DNA of 64,000 bases, from assembly GCF_023006325.1 (NCBI RefSeq), contig NZ_JAINDF010000003.1, positions 124,001-188,000 of the forward strand. Reading direction: 5' to 3'. The notes below the pieces were generated by a model. That model was not told the DNA's origin. It saw only the letters and a program-made list of their open reading frames with translations, and did not search any database. The DNA comes from Kordiimonas marina (lineage in GTDB: Bacteria; Pseudomonadota; Alphaproteobacteria; Sphingomonadales; Kordiimonadaceae). Below are positions 47,721-56,493 of the stretch, piece after piece (the first letter of the stretch is position 1; each line of letters opens with the position of its first letter). Position numbers and translations under genes: made by a program.

Positions 47721-48356
47721 ATGGGCCTGGTCGTCGACCCGTTTCTATATAGCTTGTTCGTCGGTGCCGTCGCGCTTCTGGTGCTGACCCCGGGGCCGAT
47801 CGTCAGCCTGATCATCGCGGAAACGCTGAGCGAAAGCCCGCGCCACGGCATAGCGGTCGTGCTCGGCGCTGAAACCGTCGGCATCATCATGCTGGCGCTC
47901 TATCTGGCTGGGTTTTCCGCCATTGTCGGCTACCTGTCGGACGATGTGCTGCGCGTGATCCGCTATGCCGGTGCCGCCTATCTCATCTATATGGCGGTGC
48001 AGAATTTCCGCAAGAAACCCGCGGACGACAACCCGGACAGCGTTCAGGTCGCACGGACACCGAAGATGGCTTACAAGGCCGCGCTCGGGATAGCCGCCAC
48101 CAACCCGAAGGCGATCCTGTTTTTTGCCGCCTTCTTCCCGCAGTTTATCTCCCACGACCTGCCGGTGATGCCGCAGCTTATCGCGCTTGCCCTCACCTTC
48201 GCCATCGTCGCGCCGATGCTGGACCTCTGCTGGGTCGCGGCCGCCCATGGGGCACGCAAGTTCCTGCAGAAGCGCGGCTCGACCATGCTGATCAGTCGCA
48301 TCTCCGGCAGCGTGCTCGCCTTTGCCGCCATCGCGCTGTTGCTCATCAACAAATAA
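47721..48356 (+). CDS. LysE-family amino-acid/metabolite exporter
   Basis: 211 residues, about six helices. LysE/RhtB hallmarks are TPGPIVSLIIAETLSESPRH near 25 and NPKAILFFAAFFPQFI near 128. Cargo unknown. ATG 47721 follows GAGGAATCATC. It converges on gyrA, with a shared bidirectional hairpin between them. Confidence 0.9.
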   Translation: MGLVVDPFLYSLFVGAVALLVLTPGPIVSLIIAETLSESPRHGIAVVLGAETVGIIMLALYLAGFSAIVGYLSDDVLRVIRYAGAAYLIYMAVQNFRKKPADDNPDSVQVARTPKMAYKAALGIAATNPKAILFFAAFFPQFISHDLPVMPQLIALALTFAIVAPMLDLCWVAAAHGARKFLQKRGSTMLISRISGSVLAFAAIALLLINK

Positions 48357-48363
48357 TCATAAG

Positions 48364-48395
48364 AAACGCCCATCCTTCACATGAAGAATGGGCGT
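48364..48395. terminator. Bidirectional hairpin between lysE-like gene and gyrA
   Basis: AACGCCCAT...ATGGGCGTT arms with further CTTC/GAAG pairing give a near-perfect 14-bp stem in the convergent space. T-rich bases follow on both strands, so it can serve both genes. Confidence 0.75.
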
Positions 48396-48418
48396 TAATA
48401 TCATTGTTTTAGCTAAGT

Positions 48419-51178
48419 TTATTCCTCAGCGGAATCAACCTCACCTTCCGGCGCAGCATCAGCCACAGCCTCCGAACCGGCTTCAGCGCCTTCTTCCAGC
48501 TCATCGCCGCTTTCATCCTCGTCGGATTCCTGCAGCTTAGCGACAGAGACGATATGCTCGTCCTCGGCGACCTTGAAGAGCGTGACGCCACGGCTGTTGC
48601 GCGAGACGATCCGGACGTTGATGACCCGCGTGCGGATCAGCTTGCCCTGGTCGGTGACCATCATGATCTGCTCGGTTTCCTCGATCGGGAACGCCGCAAC
48701 CACAGGGCCGATCTGGGTACGCTTCTCCTCATCGGACGGTGCGTTCCAGATACCCTGCCCGCCCCGGTTGGTCAGGCGGTATTCATGGCTGGAGGTGCGT
48801 TTGCCGTAACCCTTGTCCGTCACTGTCAGGATGAACTGCTCGGTTTCGGCCAGCTCGGCCATGCGCTCATCACTAAGCGTCTGCTCACCCGGCTCGGCCT
48901 TCCAGGAAGCCGCTTTCAGGTAGGCATCACGTTCCTCGGTCGAGGCATTGGTGCCATTGATCACGCACATGGAGACAACTTCATCGCCTTCCGCGAACTT
49001 CATGCCGCGAACACCGGTCGACGTCCGGCCCGCGAACAGGCGGACATCGGTGGCCTTGAAGCGGATCGCACGGCCGCCCCGGGCCGCGAGCAGAATGTCG
49101 TCATCTTCGGTACAGATGCCGACACCGATAAGCTTGTCGTCTTCCTCCGAGAACCGGATGGCGATCTTGCCGTTCGACATGACGTTCGAGAAGTCGGACA
49201 GCTTGTTGCGGCGCACGTTGCCGTGGGCGGTCGCGAACATGATGTTGTAATCGCCCCAGCTGTCCTCATCCTCAGGCAGCGGCAGGATCGTGGCAACGGT
49301 TTCTTCCTGCTTCAAAGGCAGCAGGTTGATGAAAGCCCGGCCCTTCGATTGCGGGGTGCCGAGCGGGATTTTCCACACCTTCATCTTGTAAACCTGGCCG
49401 ATGTTCGTGAAGAACAGCACCGGCGTGTGGGTATCGGCCACGAAGACGGTGGAGAGGAAATCCTCATCCTTCGTCTGCATCCCTGAACGGCCCTTGCCGC
49501 CACGGCGCTGTGCCCGGTATGTGCTGAGCGGTACGCGCTTGACGTAGCCCGAATGGGTCACGGTCACGACCATCTCTTCCCGCGCGATCAGGTCTTCGTC
49601 TTCGAAGGCGCCGATGGCGTTCATGTCGATCTCGGTCCGGCGGTCGTTGCCGAATTCTTCACGGACAGCTTCAAGCTCGCCGCGCAGTACTTCGTAAAGG
49701 CGGACGCGCGAGCGCAGGATTTCGAGGAATTCGGCGATTTTGTTCGCCAGCTCATCAAGCTCGCCACCGATTTCGTCACGGCCGAGGGCTGTCAGGCGGT
49801 GCAGGCGCAGGTCCAGGATGGCCTTGACCTGTATCTCCGAAAGCTGGCAGGTGCCGTCGTCATTCAGCTGCCCGGTCTCATTGATGAGCTCCAGGTAGGG
49901 AATGATGTCCTTGGCGTCCCACTTGCGGGCCGTCAGGGCTTCCCGCGCATCGGCGGGGGACTTGGCGCCGCGGATGATCGCGACCACTTCGTCGATATTG
50001 GTCACGGCGATCACCAGGCCGACCATCACGTGGGCGCGGTCCCGGGCTTTGCCAAGCTCGAACTTGGTGCGGCGGGTGATAACTTCCTCACGGAAGGTCA
50101 CAAACGCCTTCAGAATATCCTTGAGGCCGAGCTGCTCCGGCTTGCCGCCATTGAGCGCCAGCATGTTGATACCGAAGCTCGTCTGAACCGGGGTGAAGCG
50201 GAACAGCTGGTTGAGCACCACATCGGCCACGGCATCGCGCTTCAGTTCAACAACAACACGGACACCGTCGCGGTCGCTTTCGTCCCGGAGGTCGGAAATG
50301 CCTTCGATACGCTTCGACTGCACGCATTCGGCAATCTTCTCGATCATCGAGGCCTTGTTCACCTGGAACGGGATCTCGGTGATGACGATGGCCCAGCGGT
50401 CCTTGCGCACTTCCTCAATATGGGTGCGGCTGCGGATGGTGATGGAGCCACGGCCGGTCTCGAACGCCTGGCGGATACCGCCAGCGCCCAGAATAATGCC
50501 ACCGGTCGGGAAATCCGGCCCCTTGACATATTGCATCAGCTCCAGCGTCTCGATCGCCGGGTTGTCAATCAGCGCCAGCGTGCCATCGACGACTTCGCGG
50601 AGGCTGTGCGGCGGAATGTTGGTGGCCATGCCGACAGCGATACCGGTACCGCCGTTCACGAGCAGGTTCGGGAACCGGGCCGGCAGAACGATCGGCTCGC
50701 TCTCGCTTTCATCATAGTTGGGCTGGAAGTTGACGGTATCCTTGTCGATATCCGCCAGCAGCACCGAAGACACCTTGTCCATCCGGGCTTCGGTGTAACG
50801 CATGGCGGCGGCGCTGTCGCCGTCCATCGAGCCAAAGTTACCCTGCCCGTCAATCAGCGGGGCCCGCATGGAGAAGTCCTGCGCCATCCGCACCAAGGCG
50901 TCATAGATCGCGCTATCACCGTGCGGGTGATATTTACCCATCACGTCACCGACGATACGGGCGGACTTCCGGAACGGCTTGTTCCATTCATAGCCGTTTT
51001 CATGCATCGAGTAGAGAATACGGCGGTGTACCGGTTTCAGGCCGTCACGTACATCCGGCAGCGCCCGCGACACGATCACGCTCATGGCGTAATCGAGGTA
51101 GGACGTCTTCATCTCCTCTTCGATGGTAATCGGCTGGATGTTCCGCTCTTCCGGCGTAATCGGTGTATTGTCGCTCAC
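48419..51178 (-). CDS. gyrA: DNA gyrase subunit A
   Basis: 919 residues from GTG 51178 ([20 protein letters not shown]). The breakage-reunion domain has the quinolone region [18 protein letters not shown] with wild-type Ser about 89 and Asp about 93. Catalytic Tyr about 128 is in [10 protein letters not shown]. The C-terminal beta-pinwheel carries the GyrA box [12 protein letters not shown] 40-residue Glu/Asp/Ala-rich acidic tail closes it. A second in-frame GTG at 51211 is possible but gives an unusual extension. It introduces negative supercoils with GyrB. Confidence 0.97.
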   Translation of the reverse strand: MSDNTPITPEERNIQPITIEEEMKTSYLDYAMSVIVSRALPDVRDGLKPVHRRILYSMHENGYEWNKPFRKSARIVGDVMGKYHPHGDSAIYDALVRMAQDFSMRAPLIDGQGNFGSMDGDSAAAMRYTEARMDKVSSVLLADIDKDTVNFQPNYDESESEPIVLPARFPNLLVNGGTGIAVGMATNIPPHSLREVVDGTLALIDNPAIETLELMQYVKGPDFPTGGIILGAGGIRQAFETGRGSITIRSRTHIEEVRKDRWAIVITEIPFQVNKASMIEKIAECVQSKRIEGISDLRDESDRDGVRVVVELKRDAVADVVLNQLFRFTPVQTSFGINMLALNGGKPEQLGLKDILKAFVTFREEVITRRTKFELGKARDRAHVMVGLVIAVTNIDEVVAIIRGAKSPADAREALTARKWDAKDIIPYLELINETGQLNDDGTCQLSEIQVKAILDLRLHRLTALGRDEIGGELDELANKIAEFLEILRSRVRLYEVLRGELEAVREEFGNDRRTEIDMNAIGAFEDEDLIAREEMVVTVTHSGYVKRVPLSTYRAQRRGGKGRSGMQTKDEDFLSTVFVADTHTPVLFFTNIGQVYKMKVWKIPLGTPQSKGRAFINLLPLKQEETVATILPLPEDEDSWGDYNIMFATAHGNVRRNKLSDFSNVMSNGKIAIRFSEEDDKLIGVGICTEDDDILLAARGGRAIRFKATDVRLFAGRTSTGVRGMKFAEGDEVVSMCVINGTNASTEERDAYLKAASWKAEPGEQTLSDERMAELAETEQFILTVTDKGYGKRTSSHEYRLTNRGGQGIWNAPSDEEKRTQIGPVVAAFPIEETEQIMMVTDQGKLIRTRVINVRIVSRNSRGVTLFKVAEDEHIVSVAKLQESDEDESGDELEEGAEAGSEAVADAAPEGEVDSAEE

Positions 51179-51421
51179 CAGCTTCAGCCCCCTGATTGCC
51201 GCGGATCGCACGCCGCGGTCTTATCCTAACAACAAACGAAATATAGCCTACATCCAGGAGCGATGCCCCGATATGTGGTAGACTGACAGACTTGTCTATC
51301 AAGTCGCGCCCGGCCTTGCAAGGTGCATCGCAGGCTATGGCGCAATCCTGCACAAATAAGCTGGACGCAGGCGGCATCTGCGGGTAAAAGGCTCGCCAGT
51401 TTGAGGCATGACCCAGACCAC

Positions 51422-51511
51422 GGGCAGGTGGCAGAGCGGTTGAATGCACTGGTCTTGAAAACCAGCAAGGGTGCAAGCCCTTCGTGGGTTCGAATCCCAC
51501 CCTGCCCGCCA
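51422..51511 (+). tRNA. tRNA-Ser (anticodon UGA)
   Basis: 90 nt including encoded CCA (51509-51511), a class II tRNA. Acceptor stem GGGCAGG/CCTGCCC, anticodon stem-loop CTGGT-CTTGAAA-ACCAG with anticodon TGA, a long variable arm (CAAGGGTGCAAGCCCTTCG region) and T-arm GGGTTCGAATCCC. Confidence 0.97.
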
Positions 51512-51512
51512 T

Positions 51513-51547
51513 TAAAAAAGGCCGTCCCATCTGGGGTGGCTTTTTTG
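51513..51547 (+). terminator. Terminator after tRNA-Ser
   Basis: AAAAAAGGCCGTCCC pairs with GGGGTGGCTTTTTT around ATCT, ending in a T run that starts within the stem. It directly follows the tRNA CCA. Confidence 0.85.
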
Positions 51548-51591
51548 TTTATGACCTTCACCTCAGACTGCCGCCATGTCACAGTCGGGCT

Positions 51592-52035
51592 ATGAATCTT
51601 CATCGGGTCACCACGGAAAGTTTAGGAACGCTCGGCACGGCCAAAGGGGCTTATGTCCTTGTGTTCCGGCTTGCCTCTGGCATTGACGTCAGTCTCAAAG
51701 GCAAGGCCCCCGCCCATCTGGCGCCGGGCTGGTACCTTTACGCCGGTAGTGCCTATGGCGGCGGCGGGATGCAGGCGCGGCTGAGGCGGCATTTCCTGAG
51801 GGACAAGAAAATCCACTGGCATATCGACCGGCTGGCCACCGAGGCCGCGGACATCATGGCCTTCGCGGAGCCTGACGGCAGCGAGTGCGGGCTGGTGGAT
51901 CGCCTCATGAAGACCGGACAGTATATTCACATCATGCCGGGCTTCGGCAGCAGCGATTGCCAGACGTGCGAGAGCCATTTGCTGATGGCACGTGGAACGG
52001 TCCCCGAAGGCGGTTTTGACAGCCTGCCGATATAA
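51592..52035 (+). CDS. GIY-YIG/DUF123-type protein
   Basis: 147 residues. KGAYVLVFRLASG and GWYLYAGSAYGGGGMQARLR match the GIY-YIG-related DUF123 domain (GxY...YxGSA then ARLxRH). The Cys/His-bearing end CGLVDRL and GFGSSDCQTCESHLLM are also family-like. These proteins are often annotated as nucleases; activity is unproven. ATG 51592 lacks a strong ribosome site. Converges on the patatin gene. Confidence 0.85.
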   Translation: MNLHRVTTESLGTLGTAKGAYVLVFRLASGIDVSLKGKAPAHLAPGWYLYAGSAYGGGGMQARLRRHFLRDKKIHWHIDRLATEAADIMAFAEPDGSECGLVDRLMKTGQYIHIMPGFGSSDCQTCESHLLMARGTVPEGGFDSLPI

Positions 52036-52040
52036 GGCCT

Positions 52041-52943
52041 TTACCGGCCTTTCATGCCGCCCAGATATTGTTCCGCCTTGCGGTAACCAAGGTCGATCAG
52101 TTCAGCTGAACGGTGAAATTCCAGCATCTTGCTGGCCGTGCGCGGGATTTCGATCAGATGGTCGGGCGGATACGCCGCCAGCTTCTGCCGGGCGATGGTG
52201 CCCTGCATGGTCTCAAACGCCTGCAAAGCCACGCCGAAAATGTCCCCCACCGGCTGCTCGTCAGCAGACCGGGACGGCGGCCAGGTCAGGCGCTTGCTGA
52301 GCGCCGCGATGGCATCCTGAATGCGGGAGCCGCTTTCCTTTGCGGGCTCGGGCTCAGCCTGCTCCGGCACAACCGTGTCATCTTCTGCATCCAGGTTCAC
52401 CGCGATGGTGATGTCCGTGTCGTCCCCGAAGGTCGGCGCGATCGGCACGGGGTTGAGGACGCCGCCATCGATCAGCAAGCCGTCATTATAGGGAAACGGC
52501 GTGAAAAAGAGCGGGATCGACATGGAAGCCCGGATCGCGCTGAACAGGTCACCCTTATTGAGCCAGACCTCTTTTTCGTTTTTGATGTCGACCGCGACGG
52601 CGGTGAATTTGATCGGCAGGTCTTCGATCGTATGGTTGCCGACGATTTCCGTCAGCGTGCGGATGATCTTGTCGCCCTTGACGAAACCGCTGCGGCTCCA
52701 GGCGATATCGAGCAGGTTGATGATATCCAGGCGTCTCACCGAGCGCACCCAGGCTTCGAACGCCGCGAACTCGCCCGCCGCATAGATGCCGCCGACCATG
52801 GCGCCTGACGAACAGCCGGCGATGGAGCGGATGTCATAGCCGTGTTCCTCAAGCCATTTGATCACGCCGATATGGGCGACGCCGCGCGCACCACCACTGC
52901 CGAGCACGAGGGAGACGCTCTTCTTGTCCTGCTTCTTGCTAAT
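52041..52943 (-). CDS. Patatin-like phospholipase, apparent ATT start
   Basis: 300 residues if started at ATT 52943 (MSKKQDKKSVSLVLGSGGAR). Oxyanion loop GSGGARG (about 15-21), nucleophile elbow GCSSG with Ser about 45, and the catalytic dyad Asp about 159 in LLIDGGVLNP. The only standard start, GTG 52907, would remove the first beta strand (SVSLV) that precedes the glycine loop in this fold. AAGGA sits seven bases before the ATT, and the frame is open back to a stop near 52980 with no ATG, GTG or TTG. Probable cytoplasmic lipase/acylhydrolase. Confidence 0.82.
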   Translation of the reverse strand: MSKKQDKKSVSLVLGSGGARGVAHIGVIKWLEEHGYDIRSIAGCSSGAMVGGIYAAGEFAAFEAWVRSVRRLDIINLLDIAWSRSGFVKGDKIIRTLTEIVGNHTIEDLPIKFTAVAVDIKNEKEVWLNKGDLFSAIRASMSIPLFFTPFPYNDGLLIDGGVLNPVPIAPTFGDDTDITIAVNLDAEDDTVVPEQAEPEPAKESGSRIQDAIAALSKRLTWPPSRSADEQPVGDIFGVALQAFETMQGTIARQKLAAYPPDHLIEIPRTASKMLEFHRSAELIDLGYRKAEQYLGGMKGR

Positions 52944-53137
52944 GCCGCTGTCCTTTCGCGTCCTGCCGGTTAAGCCCCTTTACCCAGCCATATCGCGCGG
53001 GCCCTGATTTCTCAAGCTTCACCGCCACGCCTGCCCGCTTTTCCGTAAAATCTGAACTTTCAGGGCACGGCCTGCGTCTTTATGGCAAGATGGCCGCGTT
53101 TTCCTGCGGCCCCAACCCCCATAACAAGGAGGGAACC

Positions 53138-53680
53138 ATGCGCTGGCGCGGTGTTCATCATGTGGAATTTTCGGTGCTCGACTATGAAGCCTCGGTGGCC
53201 TTCTACGACAAGATGTTCGGATGGCTGGGCTACAAAAGCTTCTGGACCCTCGATATCGGCTACCGCTCCACCTACTATATGGCGCGCTTTCCCATGCCCC
53301 ACAGTTACATCGGCATCCAGCCCGCGAAAAGCGGCGACAAGCTTGACCATGAGGCCCGCGCGACCGGCATTCATCACATCGCGCTTTGGGCGAAAAACAG
53401 GCGTGAAATAAATGAATTCTATACGGAATTCCTTCTGAAGAATGACATTCCGGTGACCGAAGCCCCTGCCGCTTATGATATTTATGCGCCTGGCTATTAT
53501 GCCGTCTTCTTCGATGACCCGATCAACGGTATCCACTGGGAACTGGCCACGACACCGCGCATTCCCTCACCTGCCGCGCTCCTGCGTTTCTTCCGCGCCA
53601 TAAAGTCGGAGGAAACCAAACATCCTGAATGGAAAGATGGTGCTGCCCGGGCCGCCATGCGCTCCTTGCCGAAACGCTAA
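53138..53680 (+). CDS. VOC-superfamily (glyoxalase-like) protein
   Basis: 180 residues. Two beta-alpha-beta-beta-beta modules: MRWRGVHHVEFSVLDYEASV at the start and TGIHHIALWAKNRREINEFY at about 85-105. Metal-ligand-type His residues are in HHVEF and HHIAL, and Glu in GIHWELATTP. Could be a dioxygenase, isomerase or glyoxalase; substrate unknown. Strong ribosome site AAGGAGGGAACC before ATG 53138. Confidence 0.87.
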   Translation: MRWRGVHHVEFSVLDYEASVAFYDKMFGWLGYKSFWTLDIGYRSTYYMARFPMPHSYIGIQPAKSGDKLDHEARATGIHHIALWAKNRREINEFYTEFLLKNDIPVTEAPAAYDIYAPGYYAVFFDDPINGIHWELATTPRIPSPAALLRFFRAIKSEETKHPEWKDGAARAAMRSLPKR

Positions 53681-53780
53681 GCCTTCGCTGACATCTGGTT
53701 GTCAGCGCCATTCATTGTCGGTTCATTTGCCAGCCCTGATGATGTATCAAAGAAAAGACAGTCAAGGATGGAGCCGACCG

Positions 53781-54269
53781 ATGAAAAAACCTCTGGCCGC
53801 TGCCCTCATGGGTGCCTTTAGCCTCACAGCCGTGACCACGGCCCTGCCCGTGCGCGCGGATGATAACGAAGACATCTGCACCTATTACGGCAATGTCGGC
53901 GCTGCCACGGTGGATTTCCTCTTGCCGCTCAGCTTCCGGCAGGTGGTGAAACTGGTGGGCGGGCGCGATGCCAACCTGGCAAAAAGCCTCGATCAGCGGC
54001 TGCAGGGCCTCAAGAACCCGCGCATCAAGGCCATGCTCGATAAGCTCGGCCCCGATGCAGCCAGCCTCCTCGGTGAATCTGCCGGCTTTCAGGCATTCCA
54101 GATGGCCGTGAGCGGCCGCGCCACCGAAGGCGGCCAGGTCTTTATGGCCATGACCAACGCCTGCCAGCAGACCGGCGCCAAGACGATCATCGATAATCAG
54201 CGCAAGAAACGGCAGCAAAGCCAGCCCGCACATGAAACGAACCCAAATCCGAACCCGGACGGCGAATAA
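53781..54269 (+). CDS. Secreted protein of unknown function
   Basis: 162 residues. Signal peptide MKKPLAAALMGAFSLTAVTT with cleavage near VRADD. The mature part has two cysteines (EDICTYYGNVG and MTNACQQTG) that could form a disulphide, an amphipathic helical middle, and a polar Asn/Pro tail. No family recognised. GGAG lies eight bases before ATG 53781. A terminator follows. Confidence 0.7.
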   Translation: MKKPLAAALMGAFSLTAVTTALPVRADDNEDICTYYGNVGAATVDFLLPLSFRQVVKLVGGRDANLAKSLDQRLQGLKNPRIKAMLDKLGPDAASLLGESAGFQAFQMAVSGRATEGGQVFMAMTNACQQTGAKTIIDNQRKKRQQSQPAHETNPNPNPDGE

Positions 54270-54317
54270 GGCCGCGATAGCCCTCAATCTTTCCCAAGGC
54301 CCCGCCGACCCCGAACA

Positions 54318-54348
54318 GCCGCCAGTCTCCCGAGAGACGGCGGCTTTT
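54318..54348 (+). terminator. Rho-independent terminator after 53781-54269
   Basis: GCCGCC-A-GTCTC pairs with GAGAC-GGCGGC around CCGA, then TTTT. It lies 48 bp after the stop of the secreted protein. Confidence 0.85.
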
Positions 54349-54502
54349 CTGTATGCAGAGGCGATAGACTGCTTGGCCCCACAAGCCGCTAACTGCCGCG
54401 CCCAACAAGGCGCCTCAGGACACGTAACGCCTTAACCTGAGGCACTCCCGCAATAGCCCACCCTTTTCGGGACATAAATTTGAAATATTAATGCTCATTT
54501 TT

Positions 54503-54528
54503 TGTGCACACCGTAATTTTTGTGCACA
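54503..54528 (+). promoter_or_regulatory. Tandem GTGCAC palindromes, candidate NtrC enhancer sites
   Basis: Two copies of TTTTTGTGCACA, each with the palindrome TGTGCACA, spaced 18 bp centre to centre and 60-90 bp upstream of the sigma-54 promoter. NtrC sites contain GCAC...GTGC half-sites, so these may be enhancer sites for glnK-amtB, although the spacing differs from the 17-bp NtrC consensus. Assignment is inference. Confidence 0.5.
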
Positions 54529-54590
54529 AAAAACCATCTATTTTTAATGAATGCTTTCTCAAGTCATTGATATTTATGACTTTTGCAAAC

Positions 54591-54606
54591 TGGCACGGAA
54601 GCTGCT
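54591..54606 (+). promoter_or_regulatory. Sigma-54 (-24/-12) promoter of glnK-amtB
   Basis: TGGCACGGAAGCTGCT fits TGGCACG-N4-TTGCW with one mismatch and the essential 10-bp gap between the GG (54592-54593) and GC (54604-54605) pairs. It is 40 bp before the glnK ATG, so transcription would begin about 27 bp before the start codon. Confidence 0.85.
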
Positions 54607-54645
54607 GATAGGGAGGTGGAACCACAGCAACCACAGGGAGTCGTT

Positions 54646-54984
54646 ATGAAATACATCATAGCCATCATCAAACCTCACCGGCTCGACCCGGTCAGGGATG
54701 CCCTTGCCCAGATTGGCATCAACGGCATGACGGTGACGGAAGTACAGGGGTACGGACGTCAGCGTGGCCAGAAGGAAATCTACCGCGGTGCGGAATATGA
54801 AGTCCATTTTCTGCCCAAAGTGAAACTCGAAGTCGCCACCGACGACGCGGTCGCCGAACAGGCTGTCGAGGCCATCCAACAAACCGCCCACACCGGCCAG
54901 ATTGGCGACGGCAAGATTTTTGTCCTCGACCTCAGCCAGGTCGTGCGGATCCGCACGGGCGAAACCGACGCCTCGGCGCTTTAA
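54646..54984 (+). CDS. glnK: Nitrogen regulatory protein P-II (GlnK)
   Basis: 112 residues. Signal-transduction trimer controlling ammonium uptake and nitrogen enzymes. The T-loop contains the uridylylation Tyr about 51 in KEIYRGAEYEVHFLPK. The ATP-binding TGQIGDGKIFVLDL is near 85 and the C-terminal VVRIRTGETDASAL is complete. Linked to amtB (11-bp gap), so it is GlnK rather than GlnB. Expected to be uridylylated by GlnD under nitrogen limitation and to bind AmtB when not. Confidence 0.96.
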   Translation: MKYIIAIIKPHRLDPVRDALAQIGINGMTVTEVQGYGRQRGQKEIYRGAEYEVHFLPKVKLEVATDDAVAEQAVEAIQQTAHTGQIGDGKIFVLDLSQVVRIRTGETDASAL

Positions 54985-54995
54985 GGAGTGAACCA

Positions 54996-56327
54996 ATGAT
55001 ATCCAAACTCATGCCCAAGAAGCTATTGCTTGCCGCGGCCGGTGCCCTGTTGCTGTCCGTTCCCGCTTCCGCCGCGGTGAGTGGTGAAACCGCTTATATC
55101 TTCAACACGCTTTTGCTCCTGATGGGCGGCTTCCTCGTCATGTGGATGGCGGCAGGCTTCGCCATGCTTGAAGCCGGTCTCGTCCGCTCGAAGAACGTTG
55201 GCGAAATCTGCCTCAAGAACATCGCGCTTTATGCTGTTGCCTGTGTGGTCTATCTGCTCGTGGGCTACGAGCTGATGTACACCGGCGTCAACGGGGGCTA
55301 TTTCGGCACCTTCGCCATGTTCTCCCCGAATGATGCAGCCGCTCTCGCCGAAAAAGGCGCCGACTATAGCGGCCACACCACCGGCTCGGACTTCTTCTTC
55401 CAGGTCGTGTTCGTGGCCACCGCCGCCTCGGTTGTCTCCGGCACGGTTGCCGAGCGCATCAAGCTGTTCCCCTTCATGATCTTCACGGTCATCCTCACCG
55501 GCCTCATCTACCCGATCCAGGGCTCGTGGGTCTGGGGTCAGGGCTGGCTCGCCGAGAAGGGCTTCTCCGACTTCGCAGGCTCGACCCTCGTTCATTCCTG
55601 TGGCGGTTGGGCTGCCCTCATGGGTGCCATCATCCTTGGCCCGCGTATCGGCAAGTTCGGCCCTGACGGCAAAGTGCGCCCGATGCCCGGCTCCAACATG
55701 ACCCTCGCCACGCTCGGCACGTTCATCCTGTGGGTTGGGTGGTTCGGCTTCAACGGTTCCTCGCAGCTTGCCATGGCTTCCGCGTCCGACGCCGTTGCGA
55801 TCTCCAACGTCTATGTTAACACCAACATGGCAGCCTGTGGCGGCCTGATCGCAGCCATGCTGCTGACCAAGGTGGTTTACGGCAAGGCTGACCTGTCGAT
55901 GATCCTGAACGGCGCCCTCGCCGGCCTCGTGGCCATCACGGCGGGCCCTGCAACCCCGACCCCGCTTGTCGCCACCCTCATCGGGGCTGTCGGCGGTGTG
56001 CTCGTGGTCTTCTCCGTGCCGTTCGTTGACAAGCTGAAGATCGACGACACCGTTGGTGCCATCTCTGTTCACCTGGTCTGCGGTATCTGGGGCACCATGG
56101 CGGTTCCCTTCACGAACCCTGACACACACTTTGGCACGCAGGCTATCGGCGTGCTCGCTATTGGCGCTTTTGTGTCCCTCACAAGCGCCATTGCCTGGTT
56201 CGCTCTCAAGGCGACCGTAGGCATCCGCCTCTCGGCGGAAGACGAGGAGCTTGGTTCCGACCTTGCGGAAATGGGCATGGAGGCCTACCCCGAATTCGGT
56301 CGTGGGTCTCAGAAGCTTAGCTTCTAA
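54996..56327 (+). CDS. amtB: Ammonium transporter
   Basis: 443 residues, with an N-terminal signal-like segment (PKKLLLAAAGALLLSVPASA) and eleven transmembrane helices after it. Family signatures are FAMLEAGLVRSKNVGEIC, and the pore histidines are at about 200 (TLVHSCGGWAALMG) and 359 (SVHLVCGIWGT). It brings ammonium into the cell and is gated by GlnK. Cotranscribed with glnK from the sigma-54 promoter and followed by a strong terminator. Confidence 0.97.
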   Translation: MISKLMPKKLLLAAAGALLLSVPASAAVSGETAYIFNTLLLLMGGFLVMWMAAGFAMLEAGLVRSKNVGEICLKNIALYAVACVVYLLVGYELMYTGVNGGYFGTFAMFSPNDAAALAEKGADYSGHTTGSDFFFQVVFVATAASVVSGTVAERIKLFPFMIFTVILTGLIYPIQGSWVWGQGWLAEKGFSDFAGSTLVHSCGGWAALMGAIILGPRIGKFGPDGKVRPMPGSNMTLATLGTFILWVGWFGFNGSSQLAMASASDAVAISNVYVNTNMAACGGLIAAMLLTKVVYGKADLSMILNGALAGLVAITAGPATPTPLVATLIGAVGGVLVVFSVPFVDKLKIDDTVGAISVHLVCGIWGTMAVPFTNPDTHFGTQAIGVLAIGAFVSLTSAIAWFALKATVGIRLSAEDEELGSDLAEMGMEAYPEFGRGSQKLSF

Positions 56328-56356
56328 GCCTATAAGGCTCTTCTACCCTGGAACTT

Positions 56357-56392
56357 GGCAGCCGCAGGCACTGCGGCTGCCTCTCTTTTTTT
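56357..56392 (+). terminator. Terminator after amtB
   Basis: GGCAGCCGCAG pairs perfectly with CTGCGGCTGCC around GCA, followed by TCTC and a run of seven T. Confidence 0.92.
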
Positions 56393-56433
56393 GGCAAGTG
56401 CTTGCACCTTATTGATAATCTTGTCACTTGCCA
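56392..56433. promoter_or_regulatory. Inverted repeat upstream of di-iron gene
   Basis: TGGCAAGTG and CACTTGCCA form perfect 9-bp arms 24 bp apart, ending 60 bp before the di-iron gene ATG. Placement suggests an operator or split binding site; no family is identified. It starts at the last T of the amtB terminator. Confidence 0.4.
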
Positions 56434-56493
56434 GCGGCACCTTCTTTACCTAGACTGGTACGTCCATTAAGCCTGCAACCTGGGAGGGGAAAG

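Larger units (their letters stand above)
54270..54645. other. Intergenic region with terminator, tandem GTGCAC sites and sigma-54 promoter
   Basis: 376 bp with no gene. It contains the terminator at 54318-54348, two TGTGCACA palindromes (54503-54510 and 54521-54528) and a -24/-12 promoter at 54591-54606, all listed separately. The stretch 54470-54590 is A+T-rich, as expected of a bendable enhancer region. Confidence 0.75.

Noticed and set aside
49553-51229. Long plus-strand open frame (558 codons) opposite gyrA
   Set aside because: gyrA is unmistakable on the minus strand; the plus-strand frame has no motif or ribosome site.
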